Origin: DATBGZ01 sp036557785
GTDB lineage: Bacteria > Actinomycetota > Actinomycetes > Mycobacteriales > Micromonosporaceae
Direction: 5' to 3'
DNA length: 64,000 nucleotides
Assembly: GCA_036557785.1 (NCBI GenBank)
Contig: DATBGZ010000012.1
Location: forward strand, 1-64,000
Shown here: piece after piece, positions 9,615 to 16,986 of the stretch
Layout: each line of letters opens with the position of its first letter
Numbering within the stretch: position 1 is the stretch's first letter
Program-made: the position numbers and the translations under genes
The notes under the pieces: generated by a model
Databases searched by the model: none
What the model was told of the DNA's origin: nothing
Seen by the model: only the letters and a program-made list of their open reading frames with translations

Positions 9615-9889
9615 GCGGCCGACATCTCACCCGTGTCAGGGTCGATCAGTTCCCGTATCGCGCCGCCGCCGCGGCGCAGATCTTCGATCGCCTCGTTCAG
9701 GCGGCGCGCGTTCGCAGGGCTGGCCATCAGGTAGGCCGTCTCCTTGAGCGATTCGTACTCGCGCAGCGAAATGATAACCGCCGCCTCGCGGCCGGATCGG
9801 GTGACGACGACTTCCTCGGCGGCATCGACAACGTGGTCCAGCATCTTGGCGAGGTTCTGACGAACCTCGGAGTACGGGACGGTGCGCAC
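9611..9889 (-). CDS. yefM: YefM/Phd-family antitoxin
   Basis: 92 residues. The N-terminal Phd/YefM fold reads TVPYSEVRQNLAKMLDHVVDAAEEVVVTRSGREAAVIISLREYESL and binds DNA. The C-terminal segment (about 55-92) is the disordered part that folds onto YoeB. The GTG start at 9889 has GGGGAGG upstream. A TGTACA-type inverted repeat sits ~25 bases upstream and is the expected autoregulatory operator. Confidence 0.95.
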   Translation of the reverse strand: MRTVPYSEVRQNLAKMLDHVVDAAEEVVVTRSGREAAVIISLREYESLKETAYLMASPANARRLNEAIEDLRRGGGAIRELIDPDTGEMSAA

Positions 9890-9911
9890 GGTGTGCCTCC
9901 CCGGGGTTGAC

Positions 9912-9929
9912 GTACAAGAAATTGTACAA
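9912..9929 (-). promoter_or_regulatory. probable YefM operator (TGTACA-type inverted repeat)
   Basis: GTACAA (9912-9917), spacer GAAA, TTGTAC (9922-9927) form a perfect inverted repeat. The right arm extends to the 8-bp palindrome TTGTACAA (9922-9929), which contains the TGTACA core. E. coli YefM and YefM-YoeB are known to bind operators built on TGTACA. The site lies 23-40 bases upstream of the yefM GTG, where it would overlap the promoter. Confidence 0.75.
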
Positions 9930-10062
9930 CACGTCCAGTGCGCGCACGGCCGAAGGGTCCGGGCGACGCCGATGGGCCCGGTCGGGCCGTGGTAACCCGT
10001 AGCGTTGGGTTCTTCGACTCTGATGAATGGTGTTGTAGTCCGCCCGGTGAGCGAGGGCAGGG

Positions 10063-10410
10063 TCAGCGACCAAAGCTCACTAACGACGTCGGATCGACCG
10101 GCATCATGGCAAGGACTTGCGTGATGCTCAGGATCATCACTGCGGTCATCACGGCACTAACCCGCCGGAGCCGTCGCAGGCGTCGGCTTTCCCGCGCTTC
10201 CCCTACGGCAAGGTCTCGGCGGACGTGCCATGTGTCGGTCGCCACGGTAGAAAGACGCAGATACGTCCTGCGCGCGACCCCTGCCAACCGCGCTCTGTGC
10301 AGCCTCAACAACTTCCCGGTTCGCCAAGTCTCCGCGTAGATGAGGACCGCAAAGAGCGCGACGACGGCCGTGAGCGAAAGGCGAGCCAACGCGCTGACGT
10401 CTAGGTGCAC
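10063..10410 (-). CDS. hypothetical small membrane protein
   Basis: 115 residues from a GTG start. There are two hydrophobic segments (LSLTAVVALFAVLIYAE near 11-27 and VSAVMTAVMILSITQVLAMM near 83-102) separated by a very basic middle (RLHRARLAGVARRTYLR, ESRRLRRLRR). There is no motif I recognise and no clear ribosome binding site. The start and reality of the gene are moderately supported by the alternation of membrane and basic segments. Confidence 0.5.
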   Translation of the reverse strand: MHLDVSALARLSLTAVVALFAVLIYAETWRTGKLLRLHRARLAGVARRTYLRLSTVATDTWHVRRDLAVGEARESRRLRRLRRVSAVMTAVMILSITQVLAMMPVDPTSLVSFGR

Positions 10411-10554
10411 CGGCCGAGGCTGCCACTGTCTCCTAACGCGATCAATCAGCCGACCGTACGACTGCCGGCCGACGCCCGTCCGGCGATGCGAAACGAATGG
10501 CCCGGGCCCGATGCGTGGGTCGGGGGACGCTCAGGTGGGCGGACCGTATCGCTT

Positions 10555-10860
10555 TCAAAGCGTCGCCCGTTCCGCGGCATCAACTGGTCTGGCATCGAAG
10601 ACCAGACCGGTGCCGAAGTCGTTCTGGAACCTCCGAGCCTCCAATTCGGACACCGTGTACCAGCCGGGACCGTAGTCCTCCTGCGGGCGATCGCGTCGGC
10701 CGTCAAGCCAGTCGATCTGGCACCACAACCACTCACGCTTCGCCCAGAAAAGGGGGAGGACCGCATCCGGAACACCGCGGTCGTCAGGTACGCCTCGACC
10801 CGGCCGTCGCGACTCAACTCCCAGGCGGCGTCGCGGAAGGGATCGAGCCGCGGATCATCA
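10555..10860 (-). pseudogene. probable frameshifted gene downstream of the YciI-like gene
   Basis: On the minus strand, protein-like sequence switches frame. One frame gives DPRLDPFRDAAWELSRDG then RVEAYLTTAV. About 20 codons later a different frame gives PDAVLPLFWAKREWLWCQID and DYGPGWYTVSELEARRFQ, ending at a TGA at 10555-10557. Neither frame alone has a convincing start. Both pieces have natural-looking composition, rich in Trp and acidic residues, unlike shadow frames here. I read this as one gene broken by a small indel near 10770-10800, or two overlapping short remnants. Family unknown. Confidence 0.4.
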
Positions 10861-11217
10861 CCGGGTATCGGGTTGCGGCTTGAACCGTCGGACCTCCTGG
10901 GGCCAGCCGCATGCTTCCGCGATCTTGCCGGCCCACACCTTGGCCGCGTCCTCGTCGGCCACGTCCACCACGGTCAGGCCGCCCAGCCATTCCTTGGTCT
11001 CGACGTACGGCCCGTCGGTGATGAGCAACGCGCCGCTTGTGGCGTCGGCGCTGAAGACCGGGCCGTCCTCTTCCTCCAGACCCCCTGCAAACACGAAGGC
11101 CCCCGCGGCCTTGATCTCGTCCACGACCGCCCTGGCACGTGGCCCACGCCCGCGGAACCACGCATCAGTGTGGTCACCCACCCACTGCTGGTTGAAGTAG
11201 ATGAGGTACTCGGCCAT
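10858..11217 (-). CDS. YciI-like (YCII-related domain) protein
   Basis: 119 residues from an ATG with GAGGAG upstream. The DGPYVETKEWLGGLTVVDV segment is the hallmark of YCII-related/DGPF-domain proteins, ferredoxin-like-fold dimers often found near ECF sigma factors; their activity is largely undefined. The N-terminus MAEYLIYFNQQWVGDHTDAW fits the subfamily. No sigma gene is adjacent here. Confidence 0.82.
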   Translation of the reverse strand: MAEYLIYFNQQWVGDHTDAWFRGRGPRARAVVDEIKAAGAFVFAGGLEEEDGPVFSADATSGALLITDGPYVETKEWLGGLTVVDVADEDAAKVWAGKIAEACGWPQEVRRFKPQPDTR

Positions 11218-11314
11218 GTCTGCTCCTCGGCTCGGGCGGATCCGCTGTCCGCCTTCACCTACGCTACGAATGGCTACCGGCCGATACGACACCCCGGCCG
11301 ATTCAACTGTGAAG

Positions 11315-11425
11315 TCAGTGAGCGGCGCTGTGCGTACGCGCGACTCCGACGGGGCAGGCCAGGCCGGTGGGGCCGTGGTCGCAGTAGCCGTTGGGGTTCT
11401 TGCCGGTGGAACGGTACTGCTGTGG
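11315..11425 (-). pseudogene. msrA remnant, last ~36 codons only
   Basis: The minus-strand frame ending at TGA 11315-11317 encodes QQYRSTGKNPNGYCDHGPTG and then LACPVGVARTHSAAH. This aligns without gaps to the C-terminus of the full-length MsrA at 12429 (HQQYLSDAKNPNGWCGIGPN, then GLTCPVGVARITSALH). Nothing upstream in this frame resembles MsrA, so the Cys active-site region is missing. The nucleotide match is clearly imperfect, so this is a decayed paralogue rather than a recent duplication. It lies 0.2 kb from the NYN gene, which it and full-length msrA bracket. Confidence 0.75.
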
Positions 11426-11498
11426 TTTGCGGTGCCTATGTGGCATCGCTTCCGCCCGTTCGATGAGACGAGGACCGGGCCGAGCGCGCCATGATTTG

Positions 11499-11519
11499 GC
11501 CACCCCGTAACGGGGTGGC
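11499..11519. repeat. 9-bp hairpin in the gap after the msrA remnant
   Basis: GCCACCCCG (11499-11507), loop TAA, CGGGGTGGC (11511-11519): a perfect inverted repeat with a 3-base loop and no T-tract on either strand. Most of the remaining gap between the YciI-like gene and the NYN gene holds nothing else that I can support apart from the msrA remnant and the terminator. Confidence 0.5.
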
Positions 11520-11530
11520 ACCGTGGAAGT

Positions 11531-11563
11531 CCAAAAAGAAACCTGGCCCCAGAGGGACCAGGT
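11531..11563 (-). terminator. intrinsic terminator after the NYN-domain gene
   Basis: Read on the minus strand, ACCTGGTCCC, loop TCT, GGGGCCAGGT forms a 10-bp stem with one mismatch, followed at once by TTCTTTTT. This is a classical rho-independent terminator ~65 bases after the NYN gene's stop. T-tracts like this are rare in such GC-rich DNA. Confidence 0.75.
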
Positions 11564-11627
11564 GGTGTACGTACAGTATGCCGCGCAAGCGAGGCGTACG
11601 GCAACCAACTCTGGTCGGTATGTCGAA

Positions 11628-12362
11628 CTACCACCCCAGTGGCTTGGTGATCGTGCCGATAGGGTTCGGTAGCTGCGCGCTCGTTAGGTCCGTGCTCGTC
11701 AGCTTGTACCACCAATGGCCCGCCACGCCGCGGGTCGATCGAACGTCGAGTTTGGCTGCCGGTGGCCGGGGCGAAGGGTTGATCAAGGCGACTGGGACCA
11801 GGTCCCGCGCCTCGGCGACGGCGAATGCAAGATCGCTGTCGTTGCTGATAACTACTGCCGCGTCGATGCGCTGGTGTAGAAGGTCGAGCAACATGTGGGC
11901 GGCGACGTTGACGTCGGAGCCTTTCTCCTCGCGGCGTGCGGTTTTGACCATGAAGGTTGCGTTCACCACGGGGGCATCACTGGCATCGCGGACCATGACG
12001 TGCCAGGTAGACGTGGTGAGGACAGGCTGGCCTCGCTGCCCTTCGACGGCCAGAGGACCCTTCGCCACCCGCGTGACGTAATGGCCGTACTCGATGACGT
12101 CCACGGCGTTTGCTGCGACGAGCGCTCGCAGGTAGACGTCCTGGTCACGTTGACCGGATGGGTTTGTTGCGCCGCTGATCCGGGCCGTGCAGTAGACGAC
12201 GCGCGAGACTTGCGCTTGGCTCCAGCCCGAGCGTTGCGCCACCAGGTTCTCGGACAGCTGGCGCAGGTTCAGCCAGCGCCAACCCGGCAAACCGGCGCCG
12301 CCCATGATCGAGCGAGCGCCGTAGTAAAGGTTGTAACCGTCGATGTATAGGCCAACACGCAC
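11628..12362 (-). CDS. NYN-domain (PIN-like) ribonuclease family protein
   Basis: 244 residues. The N-terminus MRVGLYIDGYNLYYGARS carries the first acidic residue, EEKGSDVNVAAHMLLDLL the middle cluster, and AVVISNDSDLAFAVAEAR the DSD cluster. These are the Asp-rich metal-binding motifs of LabA/NYN PIN-fold RNases. Members of this type occur on mobile and defence islands and in RNA turnover. Context: a stand-alone gene between an msrA remnant and msrA, with its own terminator. Confidence 0.88.
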   Translation of the reverse strand: MRVGLYIDGYNLYYGARSIMGGAGLPGWRWLNLRQLSENLVAQRSGWSQAQVSRVVYCTARISGATNPSGQRDQDVYLRALVAANAVDVIEYGHYVTRVAKGPLAVEGQRGQPVLTTSTWHVMVRDASDAPVVNATFMVKTARREEKGSDVNVAAHMLLDLLHQRIDAAVVISNDSDLAFAVAEARDLVPVALINPSPRPPAAKLDVRSTRGVAGHWWYKLTSTDLTSAQLPNPIGTITKPLGW

Positions 12363-12428
12363 GGGTCATGAGCGTAGACCTGTGGATCAGCCGGACACAC
12401 GGACGGCACGCCGACTGAGTGGGTGTCC

Positions 12429-13097
12429 TTAGTGGAGGGCGCTGGTTATCCGGGCGACCCCGACGGGACAGGTTAGACCGTTCGGGCCAATACCACACCA
12501 TCCGTTGGGGTTCTTGGCGTCCGACAGGTACTGCTGGTGGTAGTCCTCGGCGTAGTAGAACGGCCCGGCCTTGGCGATCTCGGTGGTGATCGGCCCGAGC
12601 CCGGCGGCGGTCACGGCCGGCTGGAACGCGTCGCGGGACGAGAGTGCCTGCGCGAGCTGGTCGTCGGTCGTCGTGTAGATCACCGAGCGGTACTGCGTGC
12701 CGACGTCGTTGCCCTGACGCATGCCCTGGGTCGGGTCGTGGTTCTCCCAGAAGACCTTGAGCAGGTCGGCGTAGCTGACCTTGGCGGGGTCGTAGACGAC
12801 CTGGACGACCTCGGCGTGCCCGGTCATGCCGGTGCAGGTCTCTTCGTACGTCGGGTTCGGCGTGTGCCCGCCCTGGTACCCGGCGGCGGTCGAGTAGACA
12901 CCCGGCACCCGCCAGAACAGACGTTCCGCGCCCCAGAAGCATCCCATGCCGAAGGACGCCACTTGCGTTCCCGCGGGCCATGGTCCGCGCACCGGCGTGC
13001 CGAGCACGGTGTGCCGGGCCGTGACGGGCATCTGTTCCGTACGACCGGGCAGTGCGTCGTCGGCTGTGATGATCACGGCCTTGCGTCGCAGGATCAT
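12429..13097 (-). CDS. msrA: peptide methionine-S-sulfoxide reductase MsrA
   Basis: 222 residues. It reduces methionine-S-sulfoxide in proteins. The catalytic motif GMGCFWGAE (Cys ~53) is followed by GYQGGHTPNPTYEE and GHAEVV, then DYHQQYL. The C-terminal NGWCGIGPNGLTCPVG holds the resolving cysteines. The start at 13097 is a guess: GGAGGG lies very close to it, and an in-frame GTG seven codons in is possible. Confidence 0.95.
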   Translation of the reverse strand: MILRRKAVIITADDALPGRTEQMPVTARHTVLGTPVRGPWPAGTQVASFGMGCFWGAERLFWRVPGVYSTAAGYQGGHTPNPTYEETCTGMTGHAEVVQVVYDPAKVSYADLLKVFWENHDPTQGMRQGNDVGTQYRSVIYTTTDDQLAQALSSRDAFQPAVTAAGLGPITTEIAKAGPFYYAEDYHQQYLSDAKNPNGWCGIGPNGLTCPVGVARITSALH

Positions 13098-13158
13098 GCC
13101 CTCCAGTCTGCCGCCCCGGATTGCCACCAACCACCGGTCCGCGACCAAAGGGCGGCGA

Positions 13159-13569
13159 TCAGAGGGCCGCGGCGATGCGGGCGGCGTAGTCGACGGCCTC
13201 GTCCTCGCTGGCGTACTTCGTCCGCGGCCACATGAACCCGCGCAGGCCGTCACCCTTCGTCCGGGGGACGACATGAGTGTGCAGATGCGGCACCGATTGG
13301 CTCACCTTGTTGTTGATGGCGACGAATGTGCCCCCGGCGCCCAGCCCGGTCTCGACCGCCAGGGCCAGCCGGCGTACGTCCGCGAAATACGGGCCGACCA
13401 GGTCCGGCGGCAGGTCGACGAGCGTCGCGATGTGCGATCGCGGTATCACGAGCAGGTGGCCTTTGAAGACCGGGCGGTGGTCGAGGAAGGCGACAACAGT
13501 CGATGTCTCGAGTACCGTCTGCACCGAGAGCGTTCCCGCAGCGACCGAGCAGAACAGGCAATCGGGCAT
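13159..13569 (-). CDS. HIT-family nucleotide hydrolase
   Basis: 136 residues. The HIT signature HLHTHVVPR supplies the catalytic histidine triad. CLFC near the N-terminus is a partial zinc motif, and RPVFKGHLLVIPRSHIA is the conserved HIT core. Such proteins hydrolyse dinucleoside phosphates or nucleoside phosphoramidates (AMP-lysine, Ap4A). The C-terminus extends ~25 residues past the triad. Divergent from metB (72 bp apart). Confidence 0.92.
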   Translation of the reverse strand: MPDCLFCSVAAGTLSVQTVLETSTVVAFLDHRPVFKGHLLVIPRSHIATLVDLPPDLVGPYFADVRRLALAVETGLGAGGTFVAINNKVSQSVPHLHTHVVPRTKGDGLRGFMWPRTKYASEDEAVDYAARIAAAL

Positions 13570-13640
13570 GCCAGGACCGTACCGGTTGGCGCGGTCCCAC
13601 CTGCCACTGCGCGTGTCGCCGGATGGAATAGGGTTCGGCT

Positions 13641-14879
13641 GTGAACCATGACCTGGGTCCCGCCCACGCTTCGCCCACCCGTGATCCCGGCCCCGCCCAC
13701 GCTTCGCCCACCCGTGATCCCGGCCCCGCCCACGCTTCGCCCACCCGTGGCTTTGAGACCCTGGCGATCCACGCGGGCCAGGACCCCGACCCCCGGACCG
13801 GTGCGGTGGTCGGGCCCATCTACCAGACCTCCACGTTCGCCCAGGACGCGGTCGGCTCGCCCCGCTCCGGGTACGAGTACGCCCGCTCGGCGAACCCGAC
13901 CCGCGACGCGCTGCAGGAGTGCCTCGCGGCGCTGGAGGGAGGCCGCTGTGGCCTGGCGTTCGCGAGCGGGCTCGCGGCCGAGGACACGCTGCTGCGTACC
14001 GTGTGCAAGCCCGGCGACCACGTCCTCATCCCCGACGACGCGTACGGCGGCACCTACCGGCTCTTCGCGACGGTGGCGCAGCGATGGGGCCTCGCCTGGT
14101 CCGCGGTGGATCTCTCCGATGTGGACGCCGTGCGGAAGGCGGTACGTTCGCAGACCACGGTGATCTGGGTCGAGACGCCAACCAATCCATTGCTGTCGAT
14201 CGCCGACGTCAGCGCGCTCGCGGGCGTGGCGCACGACAACGGCGCGCTGCTGGTGGTCGACAACACGTTCGCGAGCCCGTATCTGCAGCAACCGCTCGCC
14301 CATGGCGCGGACGTGGTCGTGCACTCGACGACGAAGTACGTCGGTGGACACTCCGATGTGGTCGGTGGCGCGCTGGTCACCGGGGACGAGGCGCTCGGGG
14401 ATGCGCTGCGGTTCCACCAGAACGCGATGGGCGCGGTGGCTGGCCCGTTCGACGCCTGGCTGACCCTGCGCGGCGTGAAAACCCTGGGCGTACGGATGGA
14501 CCGGCACTGCGACAACGCCGAACGGATCGTGGAGTTCCTCAGCAGCCATCCCCGCGTCTCCCGGGTGCTCTACCCGGGCCTACCCGAGCATCCCGGCCAT
14601 GAGACCGCGGCGAAGCAGATGCGGCGATTCGGCGGGATGGTGAGCTTCCTCGCCGCCGGCGGGTCGGAGGCGGCCATCGAGGTCTGTAACCGTACGACGT
14701 TGTTCACGCTCGGCGAGTCGCTGGGCGGCGTCGAGTCGCTCATCGAGCACCCGGCCCGGATGACGCACGCCTCGGCCGCGGGCTCTGAGCTCGAGGTGCC
14801 CGATGACCTCGTCCGGCTCTCGGTCGGCATCGAGACGGCCGACGACCTCGTCGCCGATCTGGACCAGGCGCTGCGCTGA
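13641..14879 (+). CDS. metB: cystathionine gamma-synthase/lyase (Cys/Met PLP family)
   Basis: 412 residues. PLP enzyme forming cystathionine from an activated homoserine and cysteine, or cleaving it. Visible: FETLAIHAGQDPD, the PLP site VDNTFASPYLQQPL, the lysine in HSTTKYVGGHSD, and the C-terminal SLGGVESLIEHPARMTH. The N-terminus is odd: the GTG start is followed by three in-frame copies of an 11-residue repeat ending PAHASPTR, before the normal domain begins at Gly37. The equivalent M. tuberculosis gene, Rv1079, sits in the same neighbourhood. Confidence 0.93.
   Translation: MNHDLGPAHASPTRDPGPAHASPTRDPGPAHASPTRGFETLAIHAGQDPDPRTGAVVGPIYQTSTFAQDAVGSPRSGYEYARSANPTRDALQECLAALEGGRCGLAFASGLAAEDTLLRTVCKPGDHVLIPDDAYGGTYRLFATVAQRWGLAWSAVDLSDVDAVRKAVRSQTTVIWVETPTNPLLSIADVSALAGVAHDNGALLVVDNTFASPYLQQPLAHGADVVVHSTTKYVGGHSDVVGGALVTGDEALGDALRFHQNAMGAVAGPFDAWLTLRGVKTLGVRMDRHCDNAERIVEFLSSHPRVSRVLYPGLPEHPGHETAAKQMRRFGGMVSFLAAGGSEAAIEVCNRTTLFTLGESLGGVESLIEHPARMTHASAAGSELEVPDDLVRLSVGIETADDLVADLDQALR
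13650..13748 (+). repeat. 33-bp tandem repeat, three copies, inside the metB 5' end
   Basis: Copies at 13650-13682, 13683-13715 and 13716-13748. Copies 2 and 3 are identical; copy 1 differs at a few bases near its start. Each unit is 11 codons (DPGPAHASPTR), so the reading frame is kept. The repeat adds a Pro/Ala-rich disordered N-terminal tail that MetB proteins normally lack. Confidence 0.95.
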
Positions 14880-14883
14880 CGCG

Positions 14884-16230
14884 ATGGGTGAGACCCCGGT
14901 GACAGGAGCAGCGCGGCGGGCCAGCACGACACGCGCACGGGCGCAGCGCCCGGCCCCCGCACCGTCGCGAACGCGCCCACCCGCCGCGCAGGGGCGCGGG
15001 CGTGACGCCGCGGCCGGCGAGCTGGTGACGTTGGCCGATGTCCAGGCAGCCCGGCAGGAGATCGCCGGCATCGTCCGAACGACCCCGCTGGAGCCGAGCC
15101 GGATGCTCACCGCGGCGCTCGGCGGACCGGCCTGGCTCAAGTGCGAGAACCTGCAACGGGCCGGCTCGTTCAAGGTGCGCGGCGCCTATGTGCGCATCGC
15201 GCGGCTGACGCCGCAGGAGCGCGCACGCGGCGTGGTGGCGGCGAGCGCCGGCAACCACGCGCAGGGCGTCGCGCTGGCGGCCGGGGCGCTCGGTGCGCGG
15301 GCGACGGTCTTCATGCCCGTCGGCGCGGCGCTACCCAAGGTCGCCGCAACCCGGGGCTACGGCGCCACGGTGGAACTCGAAGGAGACAGCGTCGACGAGA
15401 GTCTGGTCGCGGCCCGAGACTTCGCCGATCGGACGGGCGCGATCTTCATCCACCCTTTCGACCACCCCGATGTGATCGCAGGCCAGGGCACCGTCGGGTT
15501 GGAGATCATCGAGCAGTGCCCGGAGGTGCGCACGATCATCGCCGGCGTCGGCGGTGGCGGTCTCGTCTCCGGCATCGCGGTCGCGGCGAAGGCCACGACT
15601 CCGGCGATTCGTGTCATCGGCGTGCAGGCCGAGGGTGCGGCGGCGGTGCCGCTGTCCCTGCGAGCCGGCTCTCCCCAGCGGGTGGCGGAGGTCCGCACGA
15701 TCGCCGACGGGATCGCCGTCGGCCGACCCGGCGAGCTCACGTTCCGGCACATGAGCTCGCTCGTGGACGAGGTCGTCACAGTCAGCGACGAGGAGATCAG
15801 CCGGGCCATGGTGCTGCTGCTCGAACGCGGCAAGCTCCTGGTCGAGGCCGCGGGGGCCGTGGGCTTCGCCGCGCTGCTGTCCGGCAAGGTCAGCGTCGAG
15901 ACTCCGGTCGTGGCCGTGATCTCCGGTGGCAACGTCGACCCCCTGCTGCTCGTGCGGGTGGTCGAGCAGGGCCTCGCCGCCGCGGGCCGGTACCTGCGGT
16001 TCACCGTGCGCTGTCCCGATCGGCCGGGCCAGCTCGCCGCGCTGCTCGGGCTGATCGGCCAGCAGGGCGCCAACGTCGACGACGTGGTGCATCAACGCCA
16101 CGATCCTCGGCTGCAACTCGGCGAGGTCCAGGTCGAGCTTTCCGTGGAGACCCGCGGGGCAGAGCACTCCGAGCGGCTCGTCAACGCCCTGCTCGCTGCC
16201 GGCTATCAGGCGAACTTCGCGCCCGCCTAA
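14884..16230 (+). CDS. ilvA: threonine ammonia-lyase with C-terminal ACT domain
   Basis: 448 residues. PLP enzyme deaminating threonine to 2-oxobutanoate, the entry to isoleucine. KCENLQRAGSFKVRGA carries the PLP lysine; ASAGNHAQGVALAA and VGGGGLVSG are the cofactor loops. The last ~75 residues (RYLRFTVRCPDRPGQLAALL onward) form an ACT-type domain, as in the single-ACT catabolic/biosynthetic form. The first ~45 residues are a basic Ala/Pro/Arg tail, so translation might start downstream. It begins 4 bases after metB's stop and is probably cotranscribed with it. Confidence 0.92.
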   Translation: MGETPVTGAARRASTTRARAQRPAPAPSRTRPPAAQGRGRDAAAGELVTLADVQAARQEIAGIVRTTPLEPSRMLTAALGGPAWLKCENLQRAGSFKVRGAYVRIARLTPQERARGVVAASAGNHAQGVALAAGALGARATVFMPVGAALPKVAATRGYGATVELEGDSVDESLVAARDFADRTGAIFIHPFDHPDVIAGQGTVGLEIIEQCPEVRTIIAGVGGGGLVSGIAVAAKATTPAIRVIGVQAEGAAAVPLSLRAGSPQRVAEVRTIADGIAVGRPGELTFRHMSSLVDEVVTVSDEEISRAMVLLLERGKLLVEAAGAVGFAALLSGKVSVETPVVAVISGGNVDPLLLVRVVEQGLAAAGRYLRFTVRCPDRPGQLAALLGLIGQQGANVDDVVHQRHDPRLQLGEVQVELSVETRGAEHSERLVNALLAAGYQANFAPA

Positions 16231-16243
16231 GCCCATCGATGTG

Positions 16244-16305
16244 AGGAAGGGCACCCTGCCCGCCGCCCAGGGTTAGGAAGGGCACCGTGCAGAACGCCCA
16301 GGGTC
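16244..16305. repeat. 31-bp tandem direct repeat between ilvA and greA
   Basis: Two adjacent copies (16244-16274, 16275-16305), each starting AGGAAGGGCACC and ending GCCCAGGGT, differing in the middle. The second copy runs to the greA stop codon. The genes converge here. The AGGAAGGGCACC core looks like dispersed intergenic repeats I recall from Micromonosporaceae; I cannot verify this here. Confidence 0.75.
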
Positions 16306-16798
16306 AGCCCGTGAATGGCTCGAAGGCGACGACCGTGACCTTGATGTCCTTGCCGTTCGGGGCCGTGTACGTCACGGCCTGGCCCGCCCGCGCACCGAGG
16401 ATCGCCTGCCCGAGCGCGGACTCCGGGCTGTAGACCGTCAGGTCGGTGGTCTGGGCGATCTCCCGCGATCCGAGCAGGAACGTCTCGGTGTCGTCGGGGT
16501 CGTCGTCGAAGTAGATCGTGATCACGGTGCCGGGCCCGACCCCGTCCGCGGCTGGGGCGTCACCGACGTGGGCCTTGCGCAGCAGCTCCTGCAGGTAGCG
16601 GATGCGCGCCTCGGCCTTGCCCTGCTCCTCCCGGGCGGCGTGGTAGCCGCCGTTCTCGCGCAGGTCGCCCTCCTCGCGGCGCGCGTTGATCTCGGCCGCG
16701 AGAACGGGACGGTGCGCGATCAGCGCACCGAGCTCCGCCTTGAGCCGGTCGTACGCGTCCTGGGACAGCCAGGTGGGGGTCACGTCGGTGGTGGACAC
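16304..16798 (-). CDS. greA: transcription elongation factor GreA
   Basis: 164 residues. GreA inserts its coiled coil into the RNA polymerase secondary channel and stimulates transcript cleavage to rescue arrested complexes. The N-terminal coiled-coil tip EEGDLRENGGYHAAREEQGK contains the catalytic acidic pair (EGDLREN). The C-terminal FKBP-like domain ends SPESALGQAILGARAGQAVT, typical of the family. The GTG start has AAGGAG upstream. It corresponds to Rv1080c in position and strand. Confidence 0.95.
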   Translation of the reverse strand: MSTTDVTPTWLSQDAYDRLKAELGALIAHRPVLAAEINARREEGDLRENGGYHAAREEQGKAEARIRYLQELLRKAHVGDAPAADGVGPGTVITIYFDDDPDDTETFLLGSREIAQTTDLTVYSPESALGQAILGARAGQAVTYTAPNGKDIKVTVVAFEPFTG

Positions 16799-16986
16799 GT
16801 CGGTTCTCCTTGATTGCTCGCATACCGTCGAGCTCGTACGGTCTTGGTCGCTGCGCGCGGTCAGTCGCTTACCGGGAGCGAACCCGGATCATCCAAGGTA
16901 CCAGCGAAGCGCTCTCTCGCGCGCCTGTGATCCGCCGGGCTGGTCGAGGGTCGGTACGCCCGGCGCAGCCGTCATCCGTACGGGTG

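Noticed and set aside
10405..11466. Plus-strand frame across the YciI-like gene
   Set aside because: It runs antisense to a recognisable YciI-like protein and the msrA remnant, with no plausible protein of its own.
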